Positions 25,197 through 33,514 of a DNA stretch of 64,000 nucleotides are shown here, one piece after another; the stretch's first letter is position 1, and the number at the start of each line of letters is the position of its first letter. The translations under genes were made by a program, and so were the position numbers. This stretch comes from Pseudomonas sp. AL03. Lineage in GTDB: Bacteria > Pseudomonadota > Gammaproteobacteria > Pseudomonadales > Pseudomonadaceae. The notes under the pieces were generated by a model, which was not told the origin of the DNA, ran no database searches, and saw nothing but the letters and a program-made list of their open reading frames with translations. The stretch spans positions 1 to 64,000 of the forward strand of contig NZ_JASBRE010000012.1 of assembly GCF_029960815.1 (NCBI RefSeq), read 5' to 3'.

Positions 25197-26168
25197 TCAG
25201 CGCGTTTCAATCTGCGCCTGCAACTGGCCGCCGACAATGGATATTTCTTTGAACTGTTCACCCTCGCGCAGCACGAATAACGCGTCCATCCCGCGCTCCT
25301 GAGCCAGACGTGGGCCTTCGGTTTCGCCCAATACCATCAGCGCCGTGGCCCAGGCATCGGCGAGCATGCACGAGGCCGCCACCACGGTGACGGCGGCGAG
25401 CGGGTTGCACAGCGGTGCGCCGGTAGCCGGGTTCATGGTATGGGCATAGGATTGACCGGCCACGTCGACCCAGTGTCGATAGTCCCCGGATGTCGCAATA
25501 GCGGCATCGCTGAGTTCCATCACGCCCATGACTTCACGCACGCCCCGGTTGGGCTTTTCCAGGGCCACGGCCCAGCACTGGCCGTCAGGTTTGACGCCCC
25601 GGGCGCGCATCTCGCCATCGATGCCGACCAGGTAGCAGGTAATGCCCAAACCCTCCAGGCAACGAGCCAGTTCATCAACGCCAAAACCTTTGGCGATGCC
25701 ACTCAAATCAAGGTTCAACGGCACGCGCTTGCGCACCTGATTGCGTTGCGGGTCAACCACCAACGCTGCGCTGGCTAACAGCCGGGGGCGCGGCGGAATC
25801 GTGCCCGGCGTCTGCTCTGTGACCGTCTGTTCCCCGGGGCCGAACCCCCAGGCGTTAACCAGATCACCGACAGCGATGTCAAAGGCGCCGCCGGATTGCT
25901 GACTGACACGCAGCGCGACAGACAGCACCGTGGCCAGTTCCTTGGGCACTGACACCCATCCCTGTTCTGGGGCGGCGTTGAGACGGTTGAGGTCAGAGTC
26001 GGGTTTCCATGCGGACATTTGCTGGTCCACCCGGGCCACGGCGCGCGCCAGACGGTGGTCGATTTCGTCGGTGTCGATCCCGGTACCTGCATAGAACAGG
26101 GCGGTGTAGCGGGTGCCCATGGTTTCGCCGTTCAGGCTATAGCGCTGCAACTCAGTAGACGTCTTCAC
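25197..26168 (-). CDS. apbE: FAD:protein FMN transferase
   Basis: The 323-residue enzyme transfers FMN from FAD to a Thr or Ser of target proteins in the cell envelope. Family signatures are METMGTRY-like GETMGTRYTALF (about 14-25), GAFDIAVGDLVNAWGFGP, DLSGIAKGFGVDELAR and GQSYAHTMNPATGAP. No signal peptide is obvious, so it may act in the cytoplasm or use an uncleaved N-terminus. Its start overlaps the end of the upstream reductase gene by 17 bases, so the two are coupled. The likely substrate is the DUF2271 protein two genes upstream, which carries a Dxx(S/T)GA(S/T) motif. Confidence 0.92.
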   Translation of the reverse strand: MKTSTELQRYSLNGETMGTRYTALFYAGTGIDTDEIDHRLARAVARVDQQMSAWKPDSDLNRLNAAPEQGWVSVPKELATVLSVALRVSQQSGGAFDIAVGDLVNAWGFGPGEQTVTEQTPGTIPPRPRLLASAALVVDPQRNQVRKRVPLNLDLSGIAKGFGVDELARCLEGLGITCYLVGIDGEMRARGVKPDGQCWAVALEKPNRGVREVMGVMELSDAAIATSGDYRHWVDVAGQSYAHTMNPATGAPLCNPLAAVTVVAASCMLADAWATALMVLGETEGPRLAQERGMDALFVLREGEQFKEISIVGGQLQAQIETR

Positions 26169-28332
26169 GGTAGCGTCCTTGTGCCTTGAGGGTCAGCACA
26201 CTCAGGTTGAGAGGTGCCAACACTTCATCGAGGGCCTGCATCACCCCTTTGGCCATTTCGCGACTGCCACACACCAGCACCTGGGCACCTTTTTCAATCA
26301 GTCGGCGCAAGGCCAGGGCATCGCCGATCAGCCGGTCTTGCACGTAGCTGCGGTCCTGAACCTGAGAGAAGGCGGCGCGCAATGCCGTGAGGCGTCGGTC
26401 CGACAAGTACTGGTTGAGCTCCGGTTCATAGAGAAAATCCGAGGCCGGGTTGCGCCCGCCCCAATACAAGTGCATCGGGTGTCGGGCCTTGTTGTTGCGG
26501 ATAAAACCGGCCAGAGGACCGATGCCGGTACCCGCGCCGATCAGGATCACCGGGTGCGAGCCCGATGCGGGACGAAATTGCGGGTTGGGCTGGATAAAAG
26601 CTTCGATCTGCGCACCGATATCCAGGCCATGAAGAAATTCCGAGCACATGCCACCTTTTTGTTTACGTACACAGATCTCCAGTACGCCGTCCTGCGAACC
26701 ACTGGCCAGCGAGTAGAAACGTGGGATCGGGCTGCCCGGGGGCAGAATCCCGACTAGGTCACCGGCCAGAAAGCCCGGCAGTTCGCCGGGTGCTTTGAAG
26801 CGGAGTACGTGGGTCGGCGCGTTCACCTGTTCGCCATAGGCAATGCGCTCCGTCAGCTCCAATTGATGGGTCGGCGGCTGCTGCGGGGTGTGAACCAGCA
26901 TCAGGTCATGCCCCAACACTTCACCCAAGGTGTGGCCCCAGCGCGCAAATTCCTGAGAGGACTGGCGGTTGACGGTTTCCAGCCCCAGTAACGGCGAGCC
27001 ACCGGCTTGCAACATCGCATCCTGCACCTGTTGGGCGTACTGACAGAACTGCGCGAACTGGCGGTCGCCCAAGCCCAGCACGGCAAATGGCATGCCGGGG
27101 TTGAGGCCGGTTTTGGCCAGCCGTGCCAGGAACTGCGAAGCCGAGGCCGGCGCATCGCCGTCACCGTGGGTCGCGGTGAGGATGAACACGCGTTGGGCGC
27201 TGCCGTAGTCGTTGGCGTATTGATTCATCGCCGCGCTATGCACCCGGTGTCCGCCCTGGTGCAAGGCTTCATGCAAGGTGTTGGCAAAGCCCCAGGTGCT
27301 GTTGTTTTCACTGCCCACCAGAATCACGCTGTCGGCGGATTGAGCAGGGCTGTTGTGGCGAATGTTCGGGCCAGCCTTGCGGCGGCGCCACCACAACAGG
27401 ATGCCGGTCACGCTCATCAACGGCACGCAGAGGGCGCAGAGCCCAAGCGGCAGGCCCAGCCACCAGAGGCCTTCGCCGGTGTGCATCTGATAGATCCATT
27501 CGTAGAGGTTGTGCATCGAGTCGTGGGCTTGATAGGACAACAAGGCGCCGCTGGCCTGATCCACGTAGCCGTCGCCCTGGACCGTGCGCAGGGAAAACAC
27601 GTCTTGAGGGTTGCCGGGGCTCGGGTAGACCAGCTCGCGCAGGTCATTCAGGTCGGTGGCCTGCAAGGCTCGCAGGCTCGCCACCGGTAAGGCCGGGCCG
27701 ACGCTGACGTGGGCGGGGAAGGCGGGTTCACTCTGACTGCCGTCGGCGATCAAACCGAAGGTGGTGGCGGACATGTAGAGCCCGCTCAATGCCGACAGCA
27801 GCAGCCCGAGCAATGCCAGTCGCCCGACTTCCGCATGCCAGCGCTGGCTGAAGCTGCCCCGCAGTGGCCGCAACAGGTTGCGCCAACCGCCCAGACGCCG
27901 GGCCAGCAACAGCGCGCCGGACACCGACAGCATCAGCATCAACAGCGCGCCAACCCCCGACACTCCGTGTCCAGGCGCGCCAAGGAACAGCGAGCGGTGC
28001 AGGTCTTTCACCCAACGTGAGAACGCGGATGGCTCGTAGGGTGCGAGGCCTTGGCCGGTCAGTGGGTCGATTTTTTCGGCGCCGGCCTGACCGTTCTGGT
28101 TGTAGTAGACGATAACTGTCCCGGACGCTGTGCGCTGGATCTGCTCCACGCCCGGGAAGTGGCTGGTAACACGCCCGGCCAGTTGGCCGACGCTGAGTTG
28201 TCCTGCAGTGGTGGACGTGCTGTGCAGGCGTTCCAGGGCCGGGTCGACAGACAGGATCGCGCCGCTGATGGCCAACAGCATGACCAATAGGGCGGCGATC
28301 AGGCCAGGTAGGGAATGGAACTGGCGAAGCAT
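26152..28332 (-). CDS. membrane PepSY-flavodoxin-reductase fusion
   Basis: The 726-residue inner-membrane protein has an N-terminal PepSY_TM part with four hydrophobic helices (LPGLIAALLVMLLAISGAIL; LMLMLSVSGALLLA; LALLGLLLSALSGLYMSA; LGLPLGLCALCVPLMSVTGI) and periplasmic PepSY loops. A cytoplasmic flavodoxin domain starts near VILVGSENNSTWGFANTLHE. It is followed by a ferredoxin-NADP+ reductase-like unit with RFYSLASG (FAD) and VILIGAGTGIGPLAGFI (NAD(P)H). It should carry electrons from NADPH through FAD and FMN across the membrane. Relatives are annotated as sulfite reductase flavoprotein alpha subunits, but no CysI partner is near. It sits 25 bases after the DUF2271 gene and overlaps apbE. 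Confidence 0.87.
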   Translation of the reverse strand: MLRQFHSLPGLIAALLVMLLAISGAILSVDPALERLHSTSTTAGQLSVGQLAGRVTSHFPGVEQIQRTASGTVIVYYNQNGQAGAEKIDPLTGQGLAPYEPSAFSRWVKDLHRSLFLGAPGHGVSGVGALLMLMLSVSGALLLARRLGGWRNLLRPLRGSFSQRWHAEVGRLALLGLLLSALSGLYMSATTFGLIADGSQSEPAFPAHVSVGPALPVASLRALQATDLNDLRELVYPSPGNPQDVFSLRTVQGDGYVDQASGALLSYQAHDSMHNLYEWIYQMHTGEGLWWLGLPLGLCALCVPLMSVTGILLWWRRRKAGPNIRHNSPAQSADSVILVGSENNSTWGFANTLHEALHQGGHRVHSAAMNQYANDYGSAQRVFILTATHGDGDAPASASQFLARLAKTGLNPGMPFAVLGLGDRQFAQFCQYAQQVQDAMLQAGGSPLLGLETVNRQSSQEFARWGHTLGEVLGHDLMLVHTPQQPPTHQLELTERIAYGEQVNAPTHVLRFKAPGELPGFLAGDLVGILPPGSPIPRFYSLASGSQDGVLEICVRKQKGGMCSEFLHGLDIGAQIEAFIQPNPQFRPASGSHPVILIGAGTGIGPLAGFIRNNKARHPMHLYWGGRNPASDFLYEPELNQYLSDRRLTALRAAFSQVQDRSYVQDRLIGDALALRRLIEKGAQVLVCGSREMAKGVMQALDEVLAPLNLSVLTLKAQGRYREDVY

Positions 28333-28357
28333 GTTCAGCCTCCAGAAATGGCAGGTG

Positions 28358-28828
28358 CTACAGATCGTAAGTAAAGGACTCGACGTAGGTACTGCCGGTC
28401 GCCGGCTTACCTGCGCCCTTGGACGTCAGGGGCACGCTGACATCGGCGCGGGCGTCACGTTTGTCCTCAACGGCGCTGTCGATGCGGATCTGATACCCGG
28501 CATCGATCAGGGTGTCTGCCAGTTCGACGCTGACTTTGAGCGTACGTCCACTGCCGACACTGGCGCCGCTGATTCCGTCAAACTCGCTCGGTTTCAGCCC
28601 GCTGCCACGGGCCCAGTCGCCCAGGTGCTTGTAGTACTTGGTCTTCTTGCCCGCCACCCAGAGGGTTTTCTGGTATTGGCCATTGGCGTCGGTGACGTAG
28701 ATCGCCAGGTAGGCATCATTTGCGCTGTAGTCCTTGAGCTGGGTGGTCAAGGTCACTTCACGGGCCTGGGCCAGCCCTGGCAGGGCAATGGCGCCAGCGA
28801 GGCAGGTTGCTGCGATGATCTTTTTCAT
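28358..28828 (-). CDS. exported DUF2271 protein, probable flavinylated electron carrier
   Basis: The 156-residue protein has a cleavable signal peptide (about 1-22, ending PGLAQA) and then a beta-sandwich-like DUF2271 domain, including LAIYVTDANGQYQKTLWVAG. Residues 84-90, DGISGAS, fit the published ApbE target motif Dxx(s/t)gA(T/S), with Ser90 as the expected FMN acceptor. With apbE and a membrane reductase in the same operon, I infer that it is a periplasmic flavoprotein that takes electrons from the reductase. The final acceptor is unknown; iron is a guess from neighbours. The start at 28828 follows GGACACCCCC; the longer frame is unlikely. Confidence 0.85.
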   Translation of the reverse strand: MKKIIAATCLAGAIALPGLAQAREVTLTTQLKDYSANDAYLAIYVTDANGQYQKTLWVAGKKTKYYKHLGDWARGSGLKPSEFDGISGASVGSGRTLKVSVELADTLIDAGYQIRIDSAVEDKRDARADVSVPLTSKGAGKPATGSTYVESFTYDL

Positions 28829-28920
28829 GGGGGTGTCCTTTTGATCGTTAGGTCGAGAGCCTGGACCTGCTGGCTGACAGCAACCTGAATGGCAGGAAAA
28901 ACTCATCGACAGGTGAGGCG

Positions 28921-29244
28921 TCATTCGGTGAGCAGGCTGCCGAGGTATTCCCTGGCGTCGCCGTTGTCCCGGAAATGGATCTCCAGTGTGCGCAGGCGCA
29001 GCGATGCCGGTGAGTAACTGGCTTCAATGGTGTTGCCTTTGCGGTCCAACCCCTTGAGCTCGTAACAACCGTCGTCGACCTTGATGCGCTGCACGCTCCA
29101 GCCGTATTGCTGCTCTACCTGCTGACGCAAGGTTTCGCGCGGTTGCCAGTCGCTCACCGGGTCGCTGCAGTCGTCATCCGCCAGGGCGTAACCGCTAACC
29201 AGCAGGCTCAACAGCGCGGCATTGGCAAAAAAACCTGATTTCAT
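28921..29244 (-). CDS. small periplasmic PepSY-domain protein
   Basis: The 107-residue protein has a signal peptide (about 1-22, ending SGYALA) and one PepSY-like domain (LRQQVEQQYGWSVQRIKVDD, then YELKGLDRKGNTIEASYSPA). Two cysteines (in DDDCSDP and DDGCYEL) may form a disulfide. Small PepSY proteins often accompany two-component systems and may tune the sensor or bind metal. It is the first gene of the minus-strand redox operon, facing the response regulator across a 132-base gap that contains a nested dyad. Confidence 0.8.
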   Translation of the reverse strand: MKSGFFANAALLSLLVSGYALADDDCSDPVSDWQPRETLRQQVEQQYGWSVQRIKVDDGCYELKGLDRKGNTIEASYSPASLRLRTLEIHFRDNGDAREYLGSLLTE

Positions 29245-29294
29245 GATCTGTCTCCTGCCGAGGGCGGCGTCTGTGGCATACCCTAAGGTGCATT

Positions 29295-29330
29295 CCTGAC
29301 AACCAGCTGAATCTTCAGATTCACGTCAGG
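29295..29330. promoter_or_regulatory. nested dyad, candidate operator of the two-component system
   Basis: TGAATCT (29308-29314) and AGATTCA (29317-29323) flank TC, and the whole is framed by CCTGAC (29295-29300) and GTCAGG (29325-29330). It lies midway between the divergent PepSY operon and response regulator gene, so it may control both. Confidence 0.5.
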
Positions 29331-29376
29331 TAAGGCGATTAAGGTGCTGCACGAGAACCATCACAGGAGGTGCCAG

Positions 29377-30036
29377 ATGCGGGTTTTATTGGTCGAAGAT
29401 GCACCGGGGTTGGGGGAGGCGGTGCGCGAACAGATTGCCGATGACGGCCACGCCGTGGATTGGGTGCAGCGCCTGGACCATGCGCGCAACAGCGTGCGCA
29501 CCACGCCTTACGACCTGATCCTGCTTGACCTGATGTTGCCGGACGGTCGCGGGCTGGATTTTTTGCGTCAGCAACGCTCGGCAGGGGAGGTGACCCCGGT
29601 GATTATCCTGACCGCCCAGGATCAGATTTCCGATCGTATCGCTGGCCTCAACGCCGGCGCAGACGACTACTTGGTCAAACCGTTCGATTTGTTTGAGCTA
29701 TCGGCCCGTGTGGCGGCGGTGGCCCGGCGCTACAGCGGCAACCCCAATCCGCAGATCAAGCTCGGTGATTTGCAGGTCGACATGAGTGCCCGTACGGTGC
29801 TGCGGGCCGGAGCGACTGTGGACCTGACAGCGCGGGAGTGGGCGCTGTTCGAGGCGTTTGTGCAGCGCCCCAGCGCGCTGCTGTCCAAGTCGCAGCTTGA
29901 AGAACGGCTGTATGCCTTCGGCGCGGAAATTGAGAGCAATACCATCGAGGTCTATATCAGCCGTCTGCGTAAGAAACTTGGGCGTGACTTGATTGAAACC
30001 GTGCGGGGCATGGGGTACCGGTTGATGTCCGTATGA
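29377..30036 (+). CDS. OmpR-family response regulator
   Basis: The 219-residue protein has a receiver domain (about 1-115: RVLLVEDAPGLGEAVREQI, phospho-acceptor Asp in LILLDLMLPDG, Lys in DYLVKPFDLFEL) and an OmpR-type winged helix (about 125-219: LTAREWALFEAFVQRPSALL and TIEVYISRLRKKLG). It resembles QseB/PmrA/BqsR-type regulators. The ATG at 29377 has a strong AGGAGG. The stop overlaps the kinase start (ATGA). It probably controls the divergent redox operon, perhaps through the dyad at 29295-29330. Confidence 0.92.
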   Translation: MRVLLVEDAPGLGEAVREQIADDGHAVDWVQRLDHARNSVRTTPYDLILLDLMLPDGRGLDFLRQQRSAGEVTPVIILTAQDQISDRIAGLNAGADDYLVKPFDLFELSARVAAVARRYSGNPNPQIKLGDLQVDMSARTVLRAGATVDLTAREWALFEAFVQRPSALLSKSQLEERLYAFGAEIESNTIEVYISRLRKKLGRDLIETVRGMGYRLMSV

Positions 30037-31376
30037 AGCCGTCGTCAAGCCTGCAAAAACGACTTGGCCTGGGGTTGACGTTGGGCACGACCTTACTTTG
30101 GCTGGCGGCGACCGTCGGCGCCTGGCTGGTGGTGCAACATGAGTTGAACGAGGCGTTCGACAGTGCGCTGGAAGAGACCGCGCAGCGCATCCTGCCCTTG
30201 GCCGTGTTGGAAATCAGCAACCGGGAAAACCCCCGTGGGGCACAGCACGTCGCCACCTTGAAAATGCACAAGGAATACCTGACGTATCTGGTGCGCGATA
30301 CTAAGGGCGAAATCCTGATGCAGTCCCACGACGCCAACCCGAAGATCTTCAACCAACAACCTACCGAAGGCTTTTCAACCACGAAAAAATACCGTCTGTA
30401 CGGCGCCAGTGCGCTGCGTGAGACGGTGTTCATCGAAATCGCCGAACCTCTGGAGCATCGCCGTGAAGCCGCGCGGGAAGCTTTGCTTGCCTTGTTGTTG
30501 CCGTTATTGGCGCTGATTCCCATCAGCCTGTTTGGCACCTGGATATTTGTGCGCATCAGCCTGCGCAGTGTATTGGCCTATCATCGTGCCGTAGAGGCCC
30601 GCGGCGTGGGTGATCTGTCGCCGATCAAAGTGGCGCGATTGCCGGCGGAAATCGCCCCGCTGGCCGAGGCGGTCAATCATCTGCTGGAGCGCTTGCGCAA
30701 GGCCTTGGAGGCCGAACGCAGCTTTACTGCCAACAGCGCCCATGAACTGCGCACGCCACTGGCCGCGACCCTGGCGCAGATCCAGCGTTTGCGTCACGAA
30801 GCGCCCGAAGGCCCGTTGCGGTTACGTGCGGCTAAAATCGAAAGCTCGTTACGCGAGCTGACGCGGCTCTCGGAAAAACTCATGCAGCTGGCCAAGGCCG
30901 AGGGCGGTGGGCTGTTGTCCGAAACGCCCCAGGACCTCATTCCGTTGCTGGCCCATGTAGTCGATGAGTGGAACCACAGCCGTGGGCACCGGATCGAGTT
31001 GCAACTGCCAACCCAAGCCAGCGTGTACTCGGCGATTGATCCGGACGCCTTCGCAATCCTGTTGCGCAACCTGGTCGAGAATGCGCTCAAGTATGGCGCC
31101 GCGGATCAACCGGTCGAAGTCAGCCTCACCGACCAGGCGCTGCTGCGGGTGGTCAATGGTGGCCCGGCGGTGCCCGAGCCGGTGTTGCAGCGCCTCACCG
31201 AGCGCTTTGTGCGGGGCAACAGTGAAACCAGCGGTTCAGGGTTGGGGTTGGCGATTGCCAAAACCATTGTGCAGGGAGTCAACGCGAGAATACGGCTGGT
31301 ATCGCCGGCTACAGGTCGAACGGAAGGATTCGAAGTCTGCGTCTGGTTTCCGCTCGCGTCGACTGTCGAAGGCTGA
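30033..31376 (+). CDS. sensor histidine kinase
   Basis: The 447-residue membrane kinase has an N-terminal helix (LTLGTTLLWLAATVGAWLVV), a periplasmic domain of about 115 residues, a second helix (LLALLLPLLALIPISLFGTW), a short HAMP-like segment, then the kinase core. The phospho-acceptor His is in NSAHELRTPLAATLAQI, the N box in LRNLVENALKYG, and the G box in GSGLGLAIAKTI. I looked for the RExxE motif used by the Fe(II) sensor BqsS and did not find it in the periplasmic part, so the signal is open. It is coupled to its regulator by a four-base overlap. Confidence 0.9.
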   Translation: MKPSSSLQKRLGLGLTLGTTLLWLAATVGAWLVVQHELNEAFDSALEETAQRILPLAVLEISNRENPRGAQHVATLKMHKEYLTYLVRDTKGEILMQSHDANPKIFNQQPTEGFSTTKKYRLYGASALRETVFIEIAEPLEHRREAAREALLALLLPLLALIPISLFGTWIFVRISLRSVLAYHRAVEARGVGDLSPIKVARLPAEIAPLAEAVNHLLERLRKALEAERSFTANSAHELRTPLAATLAQIQRLRHEAPEGPLRLRAAKIESSLRELTRLSEKLMQLAKAEGGGLLSETPQDLIPLLAHVVDEWNHSRGHRIELQLPTQASVYSAIDPDAFAILLRNLVENALKYGAADQPVEVSLTDQALLRVVNGGPAVPEPVLQRLTERFVRGNSETSGSGLGLAIAKTIVQGVNARIRLVSPATGRTEGFEVCVWFPLASTVEG

Positions 31377-31629
31377 GGGCTGTGCCAAATACTGACGTTG
31401 TCAACGTTAACGTGCTGTCCGTACGCTCGATAAAGTTAGTGTGTTTTTTAAAGTGAAAAGTATGACTATTATAGTGGGAACCACCGTTTGTCGGTAGTGT
31501 GATCAAAAAATGAACATTCCGGGATCGGGGGCCTCTGATCCCGCAGCGCGTCACCCAAGACCTGGAAAGTACCGTGGCGATAAATACAATTATGAGCCTG
31601 CTCGAAAATAAAGAGTTTATGGAGTTTTT

Positions 31630-32213
31630 TTGCGATTGGGCGTGATTTACGTTCATTTAGTGTCGTGTTGTGTGGCCATCGGCTTGGTATTGACCAGCGA
31701 TATTGCGATGGTTAGAGATCTGTTAAAGCGAAAAGCATTCACTGAGCATGATAGTGCTCACATGGAAAGTCTTCAGACGTCTGTCATCGTTGCATTGATA
31801 GCGTTGTGGGTGACCGGTATCGCCGTTATCGGTATTGATTACCTGGATAAAGGTATGAATTACTTTATGAACCCAAAACTTCAAGCCAAAGTCATTATTG
31901 TCATGTTGTTGAGTTACAACGGCATCTTGTTGCATCGCCTGGTATTGCCCGCACTGCAAAAGGCGGGCGCCTTGCTCAACTCGGATTCAGCGCACGGATG
32001 CTGGCGCTGTTCTGCGGCTCGCTGTCAGCCGTGTCCTGGATGTATGCGGCCATGCTCGGGGTCGGGCGCCCGTTGGCCTGGAAATACTCCCTTTGCGAAC
32101 TGTTGATGGCGTATCCGCTACTGATTGCACTGGGTTTCCTGACGATGCTGGCATTGACTCAGCCGATGGCGGAGCACCTGTTGCACATCATGCTCTGGAG
32201 TCTGCTGGTGTAG
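31630..32213 (+). pseudogene. frameshifted membrane protein fused to a MATE gene remnant
   Basis: The first frame encodes four hydrophobic segments (VIYVHLVSCCVAIGLVLTSD, SVIVALIALWVTGIAVIGID, AKVIIVMLLSYNGILLHRLV) and then loses sense near 31975. The continuation is intact in another frame: ARMLALFCGSLSAVSWMYAA, then LLMAYPLLIALGFLTMLALT. One missing base explains the break. The last residues, MAEHLLHIMLWSLLV, come from a MATE gene. The start is TTG at 31630 after GGAG, or an ATG at 31619 cut off by a seven-T run. The original is a polytopic protein of unknown function, about 180 residues. Confidence 0.65.
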
Positions 32214-32218
32214 GCAAC
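32164..32218 (+). repeat. remnant of a second MATE gene
   Basis: Bases 32164-32211 match 24045-24092 of the MATE gene at 46 of 48 positions. The following TGGTGTAGGC equals the MATE stop region at 24327-24336. This fits a MATE copy collapsed by recombination between two TGGTGT sequences. Confidence 0.75.
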
Positions 32219-32280
32219 CAAACAATGGGCTGCCGTTAACACGGCGGCCCATTGGCTTTCTGGATTGAATCGATTTGCGA

Positions 32281-33207
32281 TCAACCCGCGAGTTCTTCCG
32301 GCGACACCACCCAAACGCTGCAGGGCATTTTGTACAGCAGGTGTTCCACCGTGCTGCCGATCAGCCGCTCCAGGCCGTTATGACCGACCCGTCCCATGAC
32401 AATCACGTCGACGTTATAGGCATCGGCATAACTGGCCAGAACCTTGGCCGGATTGCCCATGACCATGTGGCGTCGCTCCGGTGGGATGCCATTGCGCTCG
32501 GCCAACTCATTGAAGACTTCGCCCTGTGCATCGAACAGGGTCTTGGCGTTGCTCGAGGAAAAGAAGGCAGAAGCGTTGTCGAAGCCGAATTCATCGGCGC
32601 CGATAGAAGACAGGTCATAGGCGTAGAGGACGTCGATCTGGGCGTTGCACGCCGTGGCCAACTTCACCGCCTCATGCAGGATTCGGTCATTGAAGCCTTT
32701 GTATTGACCGTCGCGATGGAAGGGATCGACCGCCGCGACGATCCTGCGCGGCAAGGCATGCTGAACATGGCTGACAAAATGCAGCGGTACCGGGCATTCG
32801 CGCAGTAAGTGGATATCCAGGGGCGTAAACAGCATCCGCGACAGCAGCGACGGGTGTTCCAGCGCTTTGATCAGCAAGGCCATCGGCTGCTCTTTGAGGT
32901 GGATCAGGATTTCCTGCAAAGGTTTTTCAACCCAGACCACTTCCGTGGTGACAGTCACGCCGATTTTGCGCAAGGGGCGAGCCTGTTCTTCCAGCCATTG
33001 ACGATGGCGCTCGACATACCCAAGGCGCATCTGTTCCAGGGCCTGTTCATTAACCATGCCGGCGGTCGCCAGGCCTTCCAGGTAATCGAAGGCCACGATG
33101 TGCAGCGCTGCACCTTCAGCCTTGGCCAGCGCGGCGGCGCGGTCGAAAGCTGGGCTGTTTTCCATCAGGGGCGAGGCGACCAGCATGAAACGTGATTGTT
33201 CGGACAT
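32281..33207 (-). CDS. tandem-domain universal stress protein (UspE-like)
   Basis: The 308-residue cytosolic protein has two Usp domains. The first (about 7-145) holds AALHIVAFDYLEGLATAG, and the second (about 155-300) holds VDVIVMGRVGHNGLERLIGS followed by VEHLLYKMPCSVWVV, the usual G-2x-G-9x-G(S/T) nucleotide pattern. The first domain lacks a clean Gly loop. In P. aeruginosa such proteins aid survival without oxygen and are Anr-controlled. Here a perfect Anr box (33312-33325) lies about 105 bases upstream of the start. It is divergent from another usp gene. Confidence 0.9.
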   Translation of the reverse strand: MSEQSRFMLVASPLMENSPAFDRAAALAKAEGAALHIVAFDYLEGLATAGMVNEQALEQMRLGYVERHRQWLEEQARPLRKIGVTVTTEVVWVEKPLQEILIHLKEQPMALLIKALEHPSLLSRMLFTPLDIHLLRECPVPLHFVSHVQHALPRRIVAAVDPFHRDGQYKGFNDRILHEAVKLATACNAQIDVLYAYDLSSIGADEFGFDNASAFFSSSNAKTLFDAQGEVFNELAERNGIPPERRHMVMGNPAKVLASYADAYNVDVIVMGRVGHNGLERLIGSTVEHLLYKMPCSVWVVSPEELAG

Positions 33208-33311
33208 GATAAATCTCCCTTAAATCATTGCGCAGACGCTGGCCCGAAATGGCCGCGGGTTAGTTGGATGGGCAACTGATGCCGATGCTGCCGCTGGCCG
33301 AGGTTTGGGGG

Positions 33312-33325
33312 TTGATCTGCATCAA
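33312..33325. promoter_or_regulatory. Anr box
   Basis: TTGAT-CTGC-ATCAA matches the Anr/FNR consensus TTGAT-N4-ATCAA at every base. It lies between two divergent usp genes and is best placed for the minus-strand one. Confidence 0.8.
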
Positions 33326-33430
33326 ACAGACGCGTGACGGAGCGGGCTGTCCGACGTGTGGTCACCCGGTATTGCTGAGATTGACGGTGTGGGCGGGCAT
33401 CCTGATGCATTAAGTGTACGCGTGGTGTAG

Positions 33431-33444
33431 CTGACAAAGATCAA
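33431..33444. promoter_or_regulatory. imperfect Anr box
   Basis: CTGAC-AAAG-ATCAA has two mismatches in the left half. It lies 70 bases upstream of the plus-strand usp gene at 33515. Confidence 0.5.
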
Positions 33445-33514
33445 GTCGTCCGAACCTGAAACGCTCAATCTGCAGTTCTTACTCCAGGCAGATGGCCGCG
33501 TGCCGAGGTGCCCC

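Noticed and set aside
30033..31376. Identity of the kinase as the Fe(II) sensor BqsS
   Set aside because: Context is similar, but the RExxE iron motif was not found in the periplasmic part, so no symbol was assigned.
31518..31545. Dyad CGGGATC/GATCCCG after the kinase gene as a terminator
   Set aside because: The stem is good, but no T-run follows, so it is not called.
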